DNA from: Bettongia penicillata ogilbyi
Lineage: Eukaryota > Chordata > Mammalia > Diprotodontia > Potoroidae
DNA length: 64,000 nucleotides
Reading direction: 5' to 3'
Assembly (NCBI GenBank): GCA_023548195.1
Contig: JAJHZJ010000061.1
Location: 7,995,374 to 8,059,373 of the forward strand
The position numbers and the translations under genes were made by a program. Under the pieces are notes generated by a model. The model had not been told where the DNA came from. It saw only the letters and a list, made by a program, of their open reading frames with translations, and made no database searches. Within the stretch, counting starts at the first letter, position 1, and every line of letters begins with the position of its first letter. Positions 1 through 10,659 of the stretch are shown here, piece after piece.

Positions 1-1222
1 GACCCCCATTCTCAAATCCATAAAGAAAAATACAATCCTTGTAACAAATAATCACAATAAAGCAAAGCAAATACACACCTTTGCATTATCAAAAAATATA
101 TACATCTCCTTAAGAACCTTGATTCCAGTATCCCTTTGTTAGGAGGCATATAGCATGCTTCATCACAGGTTCTCTGGAGTTATATATTGATCATTGCATG
201 GATCAGAGTTCTCAAGTCTTCCAAAGTTGTTTTTCTTTACAATGTGGTTGTTGCTATATAAATTGTGCTCTTCTCACTTCACTCTTCATCAGCTCATCCA
301 AGTCTTCCCAGGTTTCTTTGAAACTGTCTCTTTTGTCATTTATTACAATGTAATAATATTCCATTGCATTAATTGTTAATTATTCCTTTATTCTCAGTTC
401 TTTGCTACAATAAAAAGAACTTCTGTAAATAATTTTGTATATAGAGATCTTTATCTTCATTCCTTTATGTCTTTGGGATATAGGCCAAGTAGTGATATTG
501 TTGGGTTACTTCCTACTTGAGTGACTTTTGGAGGTTGTTCCAAATTACTCTCCAGAATGGCTGGATCAGTTCACAACTCTATCAATAGCATCAGAATGCC
601 TACTTCTCTCAGGTCCTCCAACAATTGTTATTTTCCTTTTTTTCTCATTCTTGCCAGTCTCATAAGGACCTCAGAGTTGTTTAAATTTTCATTTATCCAA
701 TTATTAATGTTTTGAAGTATTGCTCCATATTACTTGAATCTGAGGACTGCTTGTAAATATCCTCTGACCATTTAACTATTAAAGAATAGCTATTTTTCTT
801 ACAGATTTGAATCCCTTACTTACATATCTTGTACTCCAAACCTTTGTAAGAGAAACAATGCCAAGTTTGTTTTTTTCACAATTTGTTGTTTTCCTAATGA
901 TTTTAACATTGATTTTGTGCAAAAGCTTTTCAATTTCATATAATTAATATTGTTAAATTTATCTTTCATGATTCTCTCTAACCTTGTCATTAACTCTTTC
1001 CTAAAGATATTTTCTCCCTTGCTCCTCTAATTTGTTTAAGAAGTGAGATTTTATATCTAGGTCATGCATCCATTTAGAGCATATTGTGAGACATGGTATG
1101 AGTTGCTGATCTAAAGCTAATTTCTTCCAGACTCCTTTCAAAATTTTCCAGCAGTTATTGTCAAATAATGAGTCTTTACCTCAGTAGTTACCATGATTGG
1201 GTTTATCACTTTCTATGTTGCC
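1..1222 (-). mobile_element. L1 3' region, antisense, diverged
   Basis: Read on the minus strand this matches the untranslated 3' region typical of marsupial L1 copies. Landmarks, in antisense, are the block around 535-570 (two-base variants of the common motif meaning 'unequal fit to CTCTCCAGAATGG'), the stretch around 1080-1160 that in L1 lies further upstream, and the block at 200-365. No long reading frame survives. The copy is 5'-truncated or broken at about 1222, where unrelated sequence begins. Family call is by recognition only; many substitutions show it is old. Confidence 0.7.
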
Positions 1223-1225
1223 ACA

Positions 1226-1484
1226 TGTTGTGGGCCAGGATACTGGTGGAACTAGTGAGGTGTGAGTTAATCCCTCATATTCTTACATTACATCAAGGTC
1301 TATTGAAAACAAAAATATTAGGGATATACAGCTGGAGTAGTTTGGATTAATTTTGTCCCCAAGTGGACTGATCTTGGACCCAGTGGTAAGCTCTTTGGGT
1401 AAGAAGAGAATAAAAAAAGTTTTTAGCAAAGAGCTCTTGAGACCCTGAGAAACCTCGTTCCCAAGTGCTTTTACCCCTCCCAAC
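1226..1484. mobile_element. Possible short LTR-like block
   Basis: The block begins TGTTG and ends CAACA, a 5-bp inverted repeat as in LTR ends, and has an AATAAA-like signal near 1409. No target duplication is seen at its edges and it is short for an LTR, so this is only a suggestion. It sits directly after the antisense L1 sequence. Confidence 0.2.
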
Positions 1485-1760
1485 AGATTTTACCTGTTTT
1501 TAATCTTTCTGAACTGCTTTTAACTACTCTGGGAACTGCTTTTGCCTGAGGATACTGAAATATATTTTGATTGAACCAAATATTTGTCTGAACCCCTGAG
1601 ATCTCAGTATACCAGATGAAGATGCAGAATGCACCTGGATGCTGTTTGTTTACTTTTGTATATGTATATAGTTTGTATATACATATAGCTGTTTATTTCT
1701 ATATATGTTGAATGTCTGTTATGATATCCACTAAGAGACCATTCTTTGTTTTAGCCAGAG

Positions 1761-1855
1761 AATCCATTACTTACATATGTTGTACTCCAAACTTTTGTAA
1801 GAGAAACAATGCAAAATTTGTTGGGTTTTTTTCACTATTTGTTGTTTCCCTAATA
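1761..1855 (-). repeat. Second copy of an L1-associated segment
   Basis: This roughly 95-bp stretch closely resembles 808-899 in the antisense L1 copy upstream, in the same orientation. It is either a second L1 fragment or a local duplication. The sequence between 1485 and 1760 is not recognised. Confidence 0.5.
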
Positions 1856-2690
1856 AGAGAAGTAGTCTTAATGAAGCAGTACTTTTTAGTACAGGTTAGT
1901 ACAGTTTAAAATCTGGTACTTCTAGAATATCTTCTTTCTCACTTCTTTTCACTATTTCCCTTGAGAATCTTGACCTTTTGTTAGTATTTTTTCTAGCTCT
2001 CTGAAGTAATTTTTGGGTAGTAAAAGGATGGGAATCATTGAGTCAGTTGATTCCATCCCACTTACAATAAATGTCAAGATGCTTTGCCTTCATAATAAGA
2101 TGAGAACACTCTTCTTTTGAGTCAATCAATCATAAGCCTATGGCTAAATTCAAAAAAAATTCTTGACCAATTTAGAAGTATTTAAAATCTACTGAATGAT
2201 ATGGAGTGATATCATACAAGTAGTTTGTATAGATTGGTTGAGGGAATTGGGTCACTCCCTCTGGATCATCAATAAAAAAGAAAATGGTTCCAAACTTAAG
2301 GATTTGAGGTTTTGGCAGTACAGAAAAATCTGTTTTCAGGCCCTTGAGAAGGAATCACCTAGAGATGGAGGACAGTGTCTTGCCTCAGTCTTGTTCTACC
2401 TACCCTCATCCCCAGTCACAGGACAAATATGGTAAATATTTAACAGCTGACTAAAAAAAGATATTTAAAAATATACACAATACACTTTTAATTTTAATCT
2501 GCTTTATTAACATTTTCCACCATAATTTTCTTAAGCCTAGACAATCAAGAAAACAATAAATGTAGCCCTTATTTGTAGCATTTGTTAATTTCTGAGGTGG
2601 AAATACAGTAAAAATTTAACAACCAACTCTCTCAAACTAGTGCAAGCCAGCTCCAACACACTACAGACTTGAGGACTAGGTCCAAGTGAT
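1856..2690. other. Unassigned AT-rich sequence
   Basis: No repeat family, RNA gene or convincing reading frame was recognised here. Short open frames (for example 2196-2435, plus) show no domain or sequence bias suggesting coding. Confidence 0.5.
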
Positions 2691-2697
2691 TTGATAT

Positions 2698-2756
2698 TTT
2701 CATTGGAATTTTAGGTATATCCCCAATTCCAATTTCATTGGAATTTTAGGTATATC
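2698..2756. repeat. Two-copy tandem duplication, 35-bp period
   Basis: A 24-bp perfect match (2698-2721 and 2733-2756, core CATTGGAATTTTAGGTATAT) repeats with a 35-bp spacing, indicating a small tandem duplication, probably replication slippage. Confidence 0.8.
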
Positions 2757-3217
2757 GGTTGTTGAAAGCATTGTCTGCTTCAAGAGTTGAGGACAGACTA
2801 GATGCAATGAAAAAAGACAGATTCAGTCTTAACAAGGAGTCCAGGAGAAAAATCTATGTCATCCCTAAGAGAAACATTATGAGGGCTCTAGAAAGAGGAC
2901 TTCCAAGTGCTGTGAATTACCCTTTATCACATGTACATTAAGCTTGACTCAGTTTCCTGTGTACTCTCTATGCATTTATGACACATATGTCACAGAATTT
3001 TGGGAGAGAATATTTTGTATCAACTTTAGCACCTTAGTGTAGTTGTATAGTAGCAGAATTTCTAAAAACTAATTGTCTGGCTGGCTAATTAATATAAATT
3101 GATCATCATAAGGGAAGGTACACCAGTAGGGGCTTATGAAGTATAGCATTAAAAAAGAGACCCCTTAGCCCCTCAGGATCCTCTATTTAATTGGTATGGG
3201 CTGCCTCTTTTTGCAAT

Positions 3218-3340
3218 TCATCAATTCAATTCAGTAAACCTATATTAAATGCCTACCATGTGCTAAGACTTGGTTAGAATATAAACAATCTTCGCCCCAA
3301 AGGAGATTACATCCTATTGGATGTAATCTACTGGGGGTAG
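3218..3340 (-). mobile_element. L2 3' end, antisense, part 1
   Basis: The stretch 'AAATGCCTACCATGTGCTAAG' and its flanks are the antisense of the L2 LINE 3' end. The same L2 continues at 5170-5590, so the RTE-like element between them was inserted into it. Confidence 0.75.
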
Positions 3341-3433
3341 GGGGTTGGTTGGTTGTTGTCCTTCGTTCTCAAAGAGGAACAAAATAACATCACCATGATA
3401 AAGTGAAATTTTGGTGTGTCTGACTGCGGCTGA

Positions 3434-3919
3434 TCAAACCAATATGAGCCTAGAATGCTCTACCACAGGTTGGACACAGATAGTCCATGTAAATATTTGG
3501 GGTGGATACTCCAAATTTGTGCATCCTACATTTACTTTGTGCTGTCTCAATTCTGCTTTGCTCATAGAGCACAGCACTCTTTCTGATGTGGGCACGCCAT
3601 GTTGAGCAGTCCTGTGCCAGTGTCTCCCATGTTGCACAGTCGAATCCAAAGTTCTTAAAAGAGACCTTGAGAGTGTCCTTGTATTGCTTCTTCTGATCAC
3701 CATGTGATTGCTTGCTCCATGTGAGTTCTCCATAAAATAGTCTTTTTGGCAAGCGTACATTTTGCTTTTAAACAATATGACCAGCCCAGCAGAATTGTGC
3801 TCTCTGAAGTTAGAATGCTTGGCAGTTTTAGTTTGAGTAAGGACTTTGGTGTCTGGTACCTTATCCTGCCAAGTGATTCTCAGGGTCTTCCTAAGACAGT
3901 TCAAATGGAGGTGATTCAA
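3434..3919 (-). pseudogene. LINE polyprotein C-terminal fragments
   Basis: Two overlapping minus-strand frames (3434-3919 and 3450-3752) together represent the C-terminal part of the same LINE protein. The second contains KRLFYGELTW-type sequence, a K-rich GDQKKQYKDTLK stretch, and a closing CPTCGRAF, half of a C2H2-like zinc-binding motif usual at the end of this protein. The split between frames shows at least one frameshift. The segment 3920-4142 links it to the reverse transcriptase fragment with no open frame. Confidence 0.75.
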
Positions 3920-4142
3920 CTTCCTGGCATGGTACTGGTAGATGGTCCATGTTTCACAGGCATTATGTTGTTTTCATTCTTCACTGCCGAAGAAGACAAC
4001 ACCATCAGAAAAATGATGACATGACTTGCACTTGACTTTGTTTTGAGTGAGTGAGGGCTTCCAACCATGAGGTCAGCACAACAGCTCTGTAGACCTTCAG
4101 TTTGGTAGTCAGTCTAATACTTCTTCTCTTCCACATTTTTCT

Positions 4143-5063
4143 TCAGAGCCTCCCAAACACTGAGCTAGCTGTGGCAATGCCTGCATCAACCTCAATGTAA
4201 ATGTGTACATCCCTGGAAAGTACACTACCAAGGTAAGTGAACTTATCCATAGCGTTCAAAACTTCTCTATTTGATGTAACTGATGATCCCACATATGGAT
4301 GGTGCAGTGGTGGCTGATGGAGCACCTGTGTTTTCTTCGTGTTGATTATTAGGCCAAAATTAGAAGAGGCAATGGAGAATTGATCCACACTTTGTTGCGT
4401 CTCAGCTTCAGAGGCTGCACTGAGTGCACAGTCATCTGCAAACAGAAAATCATGCACCAACATTCTCTCCACTTTGGTCTTGACTTGCAGCCTTTTCAAA
4501 TTGAAGAACTTACCATCAGTATGGTAATTGACCTTGATGCTGTGCTCATTCTCATTGAAACCATTTGACAACATGCCTGAAAGCGTCATGCTAAAAAGCA
4601 TGGGAGAAAGCACACAATCCTGTTTCACTGTGACTGGAAAGGCGTGAGAGCATCGTCCACTCTCCAGAACCTGGGCAAACATGCTATCATGAAACTGACA
4701 TGCAACGTTGATGAACTTCTCTGGGCAACCAAATTTTGACATAATTTTCCATGAGCCCTCCCGACTAACAATGTCAAAAGCCTTTGTCAGATCTATAAAC
4801 GTTGTGTACAGATCTCTGTTCTGCTCCTGGCATTTCTCCTGGAGTTGCTGGGCAGCAAACACCATATCAACTGTTTCTCGGCCCTTTCTGAAGCCACACT
4901 GACTCTCAGGTATATGACCATCTTCCAGGTGAAAGACCAACTTATTACTGCGAACTCTAGCAAGAATTTTGCCAGCAATGACTAAGAGAGAGACTTCCCT
5001 GTGATTGTCGCAGGACAATCTATTTATTCCCTTTATCTTTTTAGAGATGGACAATGGAGGCAT
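4143..5063 (-). pseudogene. LINE reverse transcriptase fragment (306 residues)
   Basis: The longest frame of the RTE-like copy encodes the palm and fingers of a non-LTR reverse transcriptase, which would copy LINE RNA at a nicked target. Visible landmarks: QCGFRKGRET at about 55-64; the first catalytic aspartate in FIDLTKAFD at about 89-97; and the FADD catalytic pair at about 208-211, followed by a region that in relatives reads KFTYLGS near the end. The usual KQGC motif is KQDC here (about 147-150), a change at a normally invariant glycine. The frame opens inside the domain and coding similarity extends further upstream to about 5160 in another frame. No endonuclease domain remains. This is a dead copy: 5'-truncated, frameshifted, and continued only in other frames downstream. 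Confidence 0.85.
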
Positions 5064-5169
5064 ACTTGAACTCCTGGGGGATAACCTCCTCTTGCCATAT
5101 AACCTGGAAACTTTCAGTCAGCTTTTGTAAATCTGGAATAGAATCAGCACCAGGTGCTTTGCCATGTGA

Positions 5170-5590
5170 AACTGTAACAGTTAAATAGATAGAAAATGTA
5201 TACTAAGTAAATACAAAGTAATTTGAGGAGAAAAAGAAGATTCACAACCGGGACAACTGGGAAAAGCCTGGACAGGAGATAGTACCTAAGCCATACTTTG
5301 AAGGAAGTTGGGAATGGTACAAAACAGTGGTGAATAGGAAGTAAATTCCCATTATAAGGGACCCAACCATCCAGAAGCAAGGAGTTGATAGGAAGGAGGT
5401 GAAATGTCAAGTATTAAGAACCCTTAGCAAGCCAGTTTAGCTAGAAGGAAGAATGCATAAAGAAGAATTATGAAATAAGACTGGAAAGGGAGGTAGAAGT
5501 CAGACTACAAAGTGCTTCCAAAGCCAAACTGAAAATATTGTTTTTTATCCTAGAGACAATAGGGAGCTACCAATTTTTATTCCTAATTCT
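5170..5590 (-). mobile_element. L2 antisense, part 2
   Basis: Diverged antisense L2 continuing from 3340. Recognisable blocks are near 5255-5310 and 5500-5580, in the order expected after the 3218-3340 piece. Confidence 0.6.
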
Positions 5591-6525
5591 TTTTTGTTGC
5601 TATTTGGAAAAAAAATGGATATACCTTAAATCTTCATGAACATGAAAGTAACATGCTTAAAATAAAGTAAATTAGGAGACGGGGTTTAAACTAATTTATA
5701 TAATCTGACTAATACTGGCTATTCTCCAACTTTAGCAATGCTGCCCAAGGTAAGCAATCCACACTTGTCCCATGCAAAATGTAGCCAAGTTAGAAACAAT
5801 TCAATTCTCTTTGACTTACATACTCTATAAGGCACCTTCTACACTCCTACCTCCCCCTCACACACAAACTCTACCTTATTTACGAAAGGGATAGTTGCTT
5901 TAAAATGGCTAAATCAAGGGGGTGAGGAGGAGAGGCAAATTATTGCAAACCTGCCACTTAAAATTCTAAACCCACATGATGCCTGGATACATTTTAAAAT
6001 TTGTGCTTCCAGTTTCACTAACAGACTAGTGTGTCTGCAAATACAATGTTGTCAGTCTAAATTTCCTTTTTTATAAAAAAAATCTAACTTCTGTCTTTTT
6101 CAGCTGTTAATTTTTCCTAAGCTATTTGCAGAATACCTCCCACATAACTCTCTTTTGCTGGGCAAATCTCCATGTGATTTTTTCATTCCCTAGAGAGTCT
6201 GTCCTTTTTTCGAGGGCATAGGTTGGCAAAGCTGGCAAAAGGACCTTCAACTCTGCCTCCCCTTTCCCCATCCAGAGACTCTGAATAGGGGCATGATCAT
6301 AACTGCAATGGGAAGCACTGCTTGGTATAGTTGCATCTTTGTTTGAATGCTATTGGAGAAAGGGATTCCTGGAACCAAGAATACACACACAATTGTATAA
6401 ACGAATTCAGGCAAAATAGTTTGCAAAAGTGTGAAATTTCAGGAATGTATTAGATCACAGAGATACCTCAAACTATTCCTCAATTTTACATGTACAGTAA
6501 ATAGAATATGAAAAACAATGTTCAT
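5591..6525. other. Unassigned sequence
   Basis: Nothing recognisable on either strand; no open frame of note. Confidence 0.5.
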
Positions 6526-6527
6526 TT

Positions 6528-6715
6528 GCAGGGTAGCGGAAAGAACACTGGCTTTGTCAGATAACCGGAGTCCAAATCCTCTGCCTCTTACTACTTGTAT
6601 CACCTTGGGCAGGTCGCTTAAATTTTCCTAGCCTCATTTACCTCATATCTAAAAATTAAGTGGTTGGACTAAAAGACCTCAAAGGTCCCTTCCAGCTTTA
6701 AATTTATGATCTTAA
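6528..6715 (+). mobile_element. MIR-type CORE-SINE
   Basis: Sense SINE with the order typical of MIR: a tRNA-like head (GTCCAAATCC near 6571), the central CACCTTGGGCAGGTCGCTTAA block, the CTCATTTACCTCAT block, and a 3' part with GACCTCAAAGGTCCCTTCCAG. Confidence 0.85.
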
Positions 6716-8078
6716 CTTTCCTCAACTTACTAGTACAAAAGAATTAGACCTAACCATCCACACAGGAAAAAACAAGTGGATAAAGAATACCAATAATTCG
6801 AATTACAACATATAGCAGGATGGATAACCCATAAACCCACAACCCAGTGTAATATACATTTTGTACAGATGCTGCAGATGGAAAATGGACAGAGCACAGA
6901 ATTGAATAGGAGGAAAACTGATTATATTACCTTTGGGAAATGACAGAGTACATTGAATGACATTGAAGCCTCTCCCAGAAACAAAGATCCATCTTTTAAA
7001 TGACAATATCCTTTTGGCAATGCCTTTTCTACATCAGGCTGGAAACAGTCCCTGGCCATGATTGAAGACTGGAGAACTTATTGAAACATGTGCAAAGCAA
7101 CGGAAACCATATCAGTACATACCATACCACTACATTTGGAAAAGATTTACAGACTACTTGGGGGCCAGTTCTTTAGCAGTATTTATTTACTGAAGGCAGT
7201 GGGAGACAAGGAAAGTTTTCCACCCTTAGAAATTCTTTCATGGGTGTGTCTGTTCCAGATTACATCAATTTATCCTTGGAGGATTTTCATTGACAGAAAA
7301 CAAGTCAACCAGAGCCTGTTTTAAAATACATAGTCATTTTCCAATTACTCCAGCAGAGGCAGGTAGAGACTGGAGTTTATGCAGAGTGAAGTTGCTAGAA
7401 AATGATAAAGAGGCTGAGGGACTTCCCATTTGTCATTTTTTCAAAAGCTAAGAAGTCTAACATTTGTCTGCATTAAAAAATAAAAATAAAAGGCGAGAGA
7501 AATGTTTGGAGTTGGAAAAAATGTTGACTTTCCTAGCAGGTTTGCAGCCCACTCAAATCAGTCACCATGGAGACTTGTGTTTGCTTCAGGAATGACTCAC
7601 GGGAGTCAGGGATAGAGCCTTTGAAATGGAAGCAGCCCTGCACAAAGGAGACTCAAGTTCTTGAATAAGAAGTAGTTGACTCTGGTTGACATACGCTGGA
7701 TGGGGACTTTGGGCCACTGTTCTGCAAAGAAAGTGGCTGCCCCTTCATTTTGGACCTAATTTCAGAGAACAAAGGTCAGCTTTAGATCATGGAGGACCTC
7801 CATTTAGAGAGAAGTATTGATGTAAACTTTCAAAGTAGGAATGCTTGAGAGTAAAGATGCCAGCACAAGAGGGTCCGCGGGAAGAATACAGACCCTAAGG
7901 CTCATGGGGAGGGTGATTTTCAAGAATAGTTAGCTGAAGGCAATTCAGGAGGTTTTTTGACAAATTAAGTAGGGATGATGTAGTGTTTGGCTTTTTTAAG
8001 GTTTTGGGGTTTTTTTTTTGAGGGAGGGTGGTAGGTAATAGACTAAAATTTAGACTTATTTCACTGTATCATGTAGCA
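6716..8078. other. Unassigned sequence
   Basis: No repeat or gene was recognised. The frame at 7088-7324 (plus, 78 residues) has no recognisable motif and is probably chance. Confidence 0.5.
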
Positions 8079-8079
8079 T

Positions 8080-8288
8080 ACATAGATACAGCAGAAAAAT
8101 CCCTGCCCTACAAGAAGACCTACGGAAGAAGACTTACGTTCATACCCCAGAATGGATAATTACTATCTGTGTAACCTTGGGAAAACCAGATAACCTATCT
8201 GAGTCTCAATTTCATCATCCATAAAAATGAGGTGGTTGGATTAAATGACTTGTAAGGTACTAGTTCTAGATCTATGATTCCTGTGATA
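8080..8288 (+). mobile_element. MIR-type CORE-SINE
   Basis: Sense copy with GTAACCTTGGGAAAACCAGA, the CAATTTCATCATCC block, and the AGATCTATGATTCC end. Confidence 0.8.
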
Positions 8289-8635
8289 ATGGTTAGTCTT
8301 CATAGAGAAATAGTTCATTTGGGGCACATATGAAATTTAGTAAATTTAAGGATCCATCTGAAGTGACCATAGGTCTTATTACCATGTTAGCAAAGGACCT
8401 GAAGTTAGACAAAGGAGTTAAGAGAAGGGATCCTGCAATGTCTTGAACTATATCAGCTTAATATAATCCTAAAAAATTATTTGGGGTGATAGTGGAGATG
8501 GAAATAGTCCCAAGCAACACAGGTGTGGGTTCGAAATACCTTTTTAGTCTACCAGACTGAGGATACACAGCACAAACACCATCCAGACGGCATGAGCACT
8601 GACAAACAAAACTTGTAAAAAGGTCACACCTCCAG

Positions 8636-8775
8636 ACTATGTATACCACATCTTCCCTGAAAATACATTCTTAAGATGATATCCGTGCAGATACAAAGCC
8701 CAATGTCTCCCAAAATCCATGATCACCTCCACTGAGCTATCTTTCTATTGGCATGATATACAAAGTAGTCTAGAG
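8636..8775 (+). repeat. Local direct repeat, copy A
   Basis: Roughly 140 bp that reappears at 9481-9622. Shared blocks include TCCCTGAAAATA, GCAGATACAAAGCC, CAATGTCTCCC (one base differs), ATGATCACCTCCACTGA and TTTCTATTGGCATGAT. It does not match a repeat family I recognise. Confidence 0.75.
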
Positions 8776-9084
8776 TCAACTGTTACTTGCTGACTGTACT
8801 ACACAAACTGAAAGGCCCCTTTCTTCTTAGGGTGTCCAAGTATTTCAGGGGCTGCTAGAGCAGTAGGTACATTGACAGCAGGAAAATTTTGCCTCAATGC
8901 TCAGATATCATCCTTTAGCTCTTATTTGTGCTTGCAGACCACTGAGTCAACACAGAGATTCTATTCCTGCTGGGCGCATCTTGACAACAGCAATGAATAG
9001 GCTCCCCTGGCTTCCAGCTACCAATGACTCTCTTACCACTCCAAGGAAAGGCAAAATCAGCTCTATTCACTATTCAAGGAAAAC

Positions 9085-9245
9085 AGAAACTCATAGATTA
9101 AAAACTAGAAGGAACCTTAGAGGTCCATAGGACAACAGGTCCAGAACTGAAAGGATTTCAGAGGTCATCTCGTCCAATATCCTCATTTCATATGAGGAAA
9201 TTGAGGCCCAGTATCACCTGAGTAAGTTCAAACCTGTGTCCTGAT
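9085..9245 (-). mobile_element. MIR-type SINE, antisense
   Basis: Contains the antisense core TATGAGGAAATTGAGGCCCA and the upstream block AAAACTAGAAGGAACCTTAG. A second, similar block (GAACTGAAAGGATTTCAGAGG) near 9144 suggests two overlapping 3' parts. Confidence 0.75.
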
Positions 9246-9480
9246 TACCAATCTACAGAGAGCCTCTCTTGTCAACATGAGATCAAACTTAACTAAGAAT
9301 TCCTTAAAGGCTCTCTTGGTAAAGGGATTTGACAATTTATTCTACAAAAGAACTATGGTTACATAAGCAGAGAAGTGATAATTTAGGTGGCCAAGCCTGT
9401 TCCAACCACTTATTCAAACTAACACATCATAGAAAAATTTGATATTGTCACTCATTATATAGAAGGGGAGAGGTGAACCA

Positions 9481-9622
9481 ACCACTATACAGGCCACATC
9501 CTCCCTGAAAATATATTCTCATGATGTCTGCCTGACCGCTGCGGCAGATACAAAGCCAAATGTCTCCCATGATCACCTCCACTGATCTGTTTCTATTGGC
9601 ATGATGCAAAGTGGTTTAGCAT
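9481..9622 (+). repeat. Local direct repeat, copy B
   Basis: Second copy of the 8636-8775 block, about 845 bp downstream and in the same orientation. Compared with copy A it carries an extra segment near 9525-9545 and several small deletions. Confidence 0.75.
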
Positions 9623-9752
9623 CAGTTCTGTCATTTATAGCCTGCAAGACCTTGGAAAAACTCTTTAATCTTTCTGGGCCACAGGTTCCTCTCCTATAAA
9701 TAAGGGGGTTGGACTAGATCCCTTGGGGCTCTACGTTCAAGGATTCATTCTA
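9623..9752 (+). mobile_element. MIR-type SINE, 3' part
   Basis: Sense SINE fragment with CAAGACCTTGGAAAAACTC, TCCTCTCCTATAAATAAGGG and GGACTAGATCCCTTGGGGCT, starting right at the end of direct repeat B. Confidence 0.75.
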
Positions 9753-10067
9753 ATGCCTTGCCAAGTGAATAATTGAATCGCTCCTCTCAACAGAGATTCC
9801 ATGGCCCATTGAATGGTTCTGACCAAACATCAAATTGGAAGCCCAGTATCCTAAAAGTCTTGGTACAGTTTTAAGCTTTAGTAGCTTAAACTGTACTAAG
9901 ACTTCTTGAAGATACTGTAGTTTCCACATGAGACTTGACAGGTGCCCTAAAAACATGTGGATAAAGAATGAGAAATTTTACCAGAAACAGAAATCCAAGA
10001 CATCAAATATTTCCTATCACATCATAAAACAAGACCAACCATTTGGCTAAACCAGACATACTATTCC

Positions 10068-10425
10068 CCTATCTTCTCAGTATTGGGCTTCCCTTCCTTT
10101 TCCCTTTGCTCCCCTTCTCTTTTCCTCTCCCTCCCCCTTTAAATTACCCTTTCCCTTTCGCTTCATGTCTTCTTCTCCCTTTCCCTCTCCCTCTTCCTTT
10201 CTTCTCCATTTTCTTTCCTCTTCCCCTCTCCATCTTTTTTTCTCTTCTCCTTCTCCCCATCCCCTCTCCCTCTTCAATCTTCTTCCTCTTCCTCTCTCCC
10301 TCTCTCTTTGCCTTCTCCCTTACCCCACTCCCTACTCCCTCTCTATTCTCTTTCCCCTTCCCCTCTCTATCTTCCTTGCCTTCCCCTCTCCCTTTCCCCT
10401 TTCCCTTTCCCTTCGCCACATGCTT
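10068..10425. repeat. Polypyrimidine tract, CCCTTT/CTTCTC-rich
   Basis: About 360 bp in which the plus strand is almost entirely C and T, with imperfect CCCTTT and CTCTCC units. The long open frames over it on both strands, rich in Ser/Pro/Leu/Phe or in Arg/Lys/Glu/Gly, are products of composition, not genes. Confidence 0.9.
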
Positions 10426-10619
10426 TCTTTTATTTTTAATTAGTACTAGGACTTTTACAGCATTCAAGTTGAAAGGAAACTGCAGAGAGTGGAAAAAGCA
10501 ATGCTAAAGATTTAAAGCATGTACAAGATGCCATCCTCCCTTTGGGCTTATAAGAACTTTTTTCTTTTTTTAAAGCTGACTTGGTTTGCTTGGGATTTAT
10601 TTTAGCATTGAATAGTTAG

Positions 10620-10620
<1 letters not shown>

Positions 10621-10653
<33 letters not shown>

Positions 10654-10659
10654 GCCGCC
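10621..10659. repeat. (GCT)10 (GCC)3 triplet run
   Basis: Ten perfect GCT units followed by three GCC units. On the minus strand a 110-residue frame (10616-10948) reads through it as ten glutamines at its C-terminus, but that frame has no other coding sign. The surroundings (10600-11030) are more GC-rich than the neighbours. Confidence 0.9.

Larger units (their letters stand above)
3343..5165 (-). mobile_element. RTE-like non-LTR LINE, 5'-truncated
   Basis: A minus-strand LINE copy of about 1.8 kb carrying a reverse transcriptase and ending at the low-coordinate side in a GTTGTCC/TTGG-rich tail, i.e. a CCAA-type 3' terminus on the coding strand. The same 3' tail occurs at 22096, 26620-27515 and 46578 in this window and is the type used by marsupial Mar1/RTE-tailed SINEs. 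The 5' part, including any endonuclease domain, is missing. It splits an antisense L2. Clade assignment to RTE is from recognition and should be taken as tentative; non-LTR LINE identity is secure. Confidence 0.8.

Noticed and set aside
10043..10507. 154-residue plus-strand and 107-residue minus-strand open frames
   Set aside because: They lie on the polypyrimidine tract; lack of stops follows from C/T-only or A/G-only composition.
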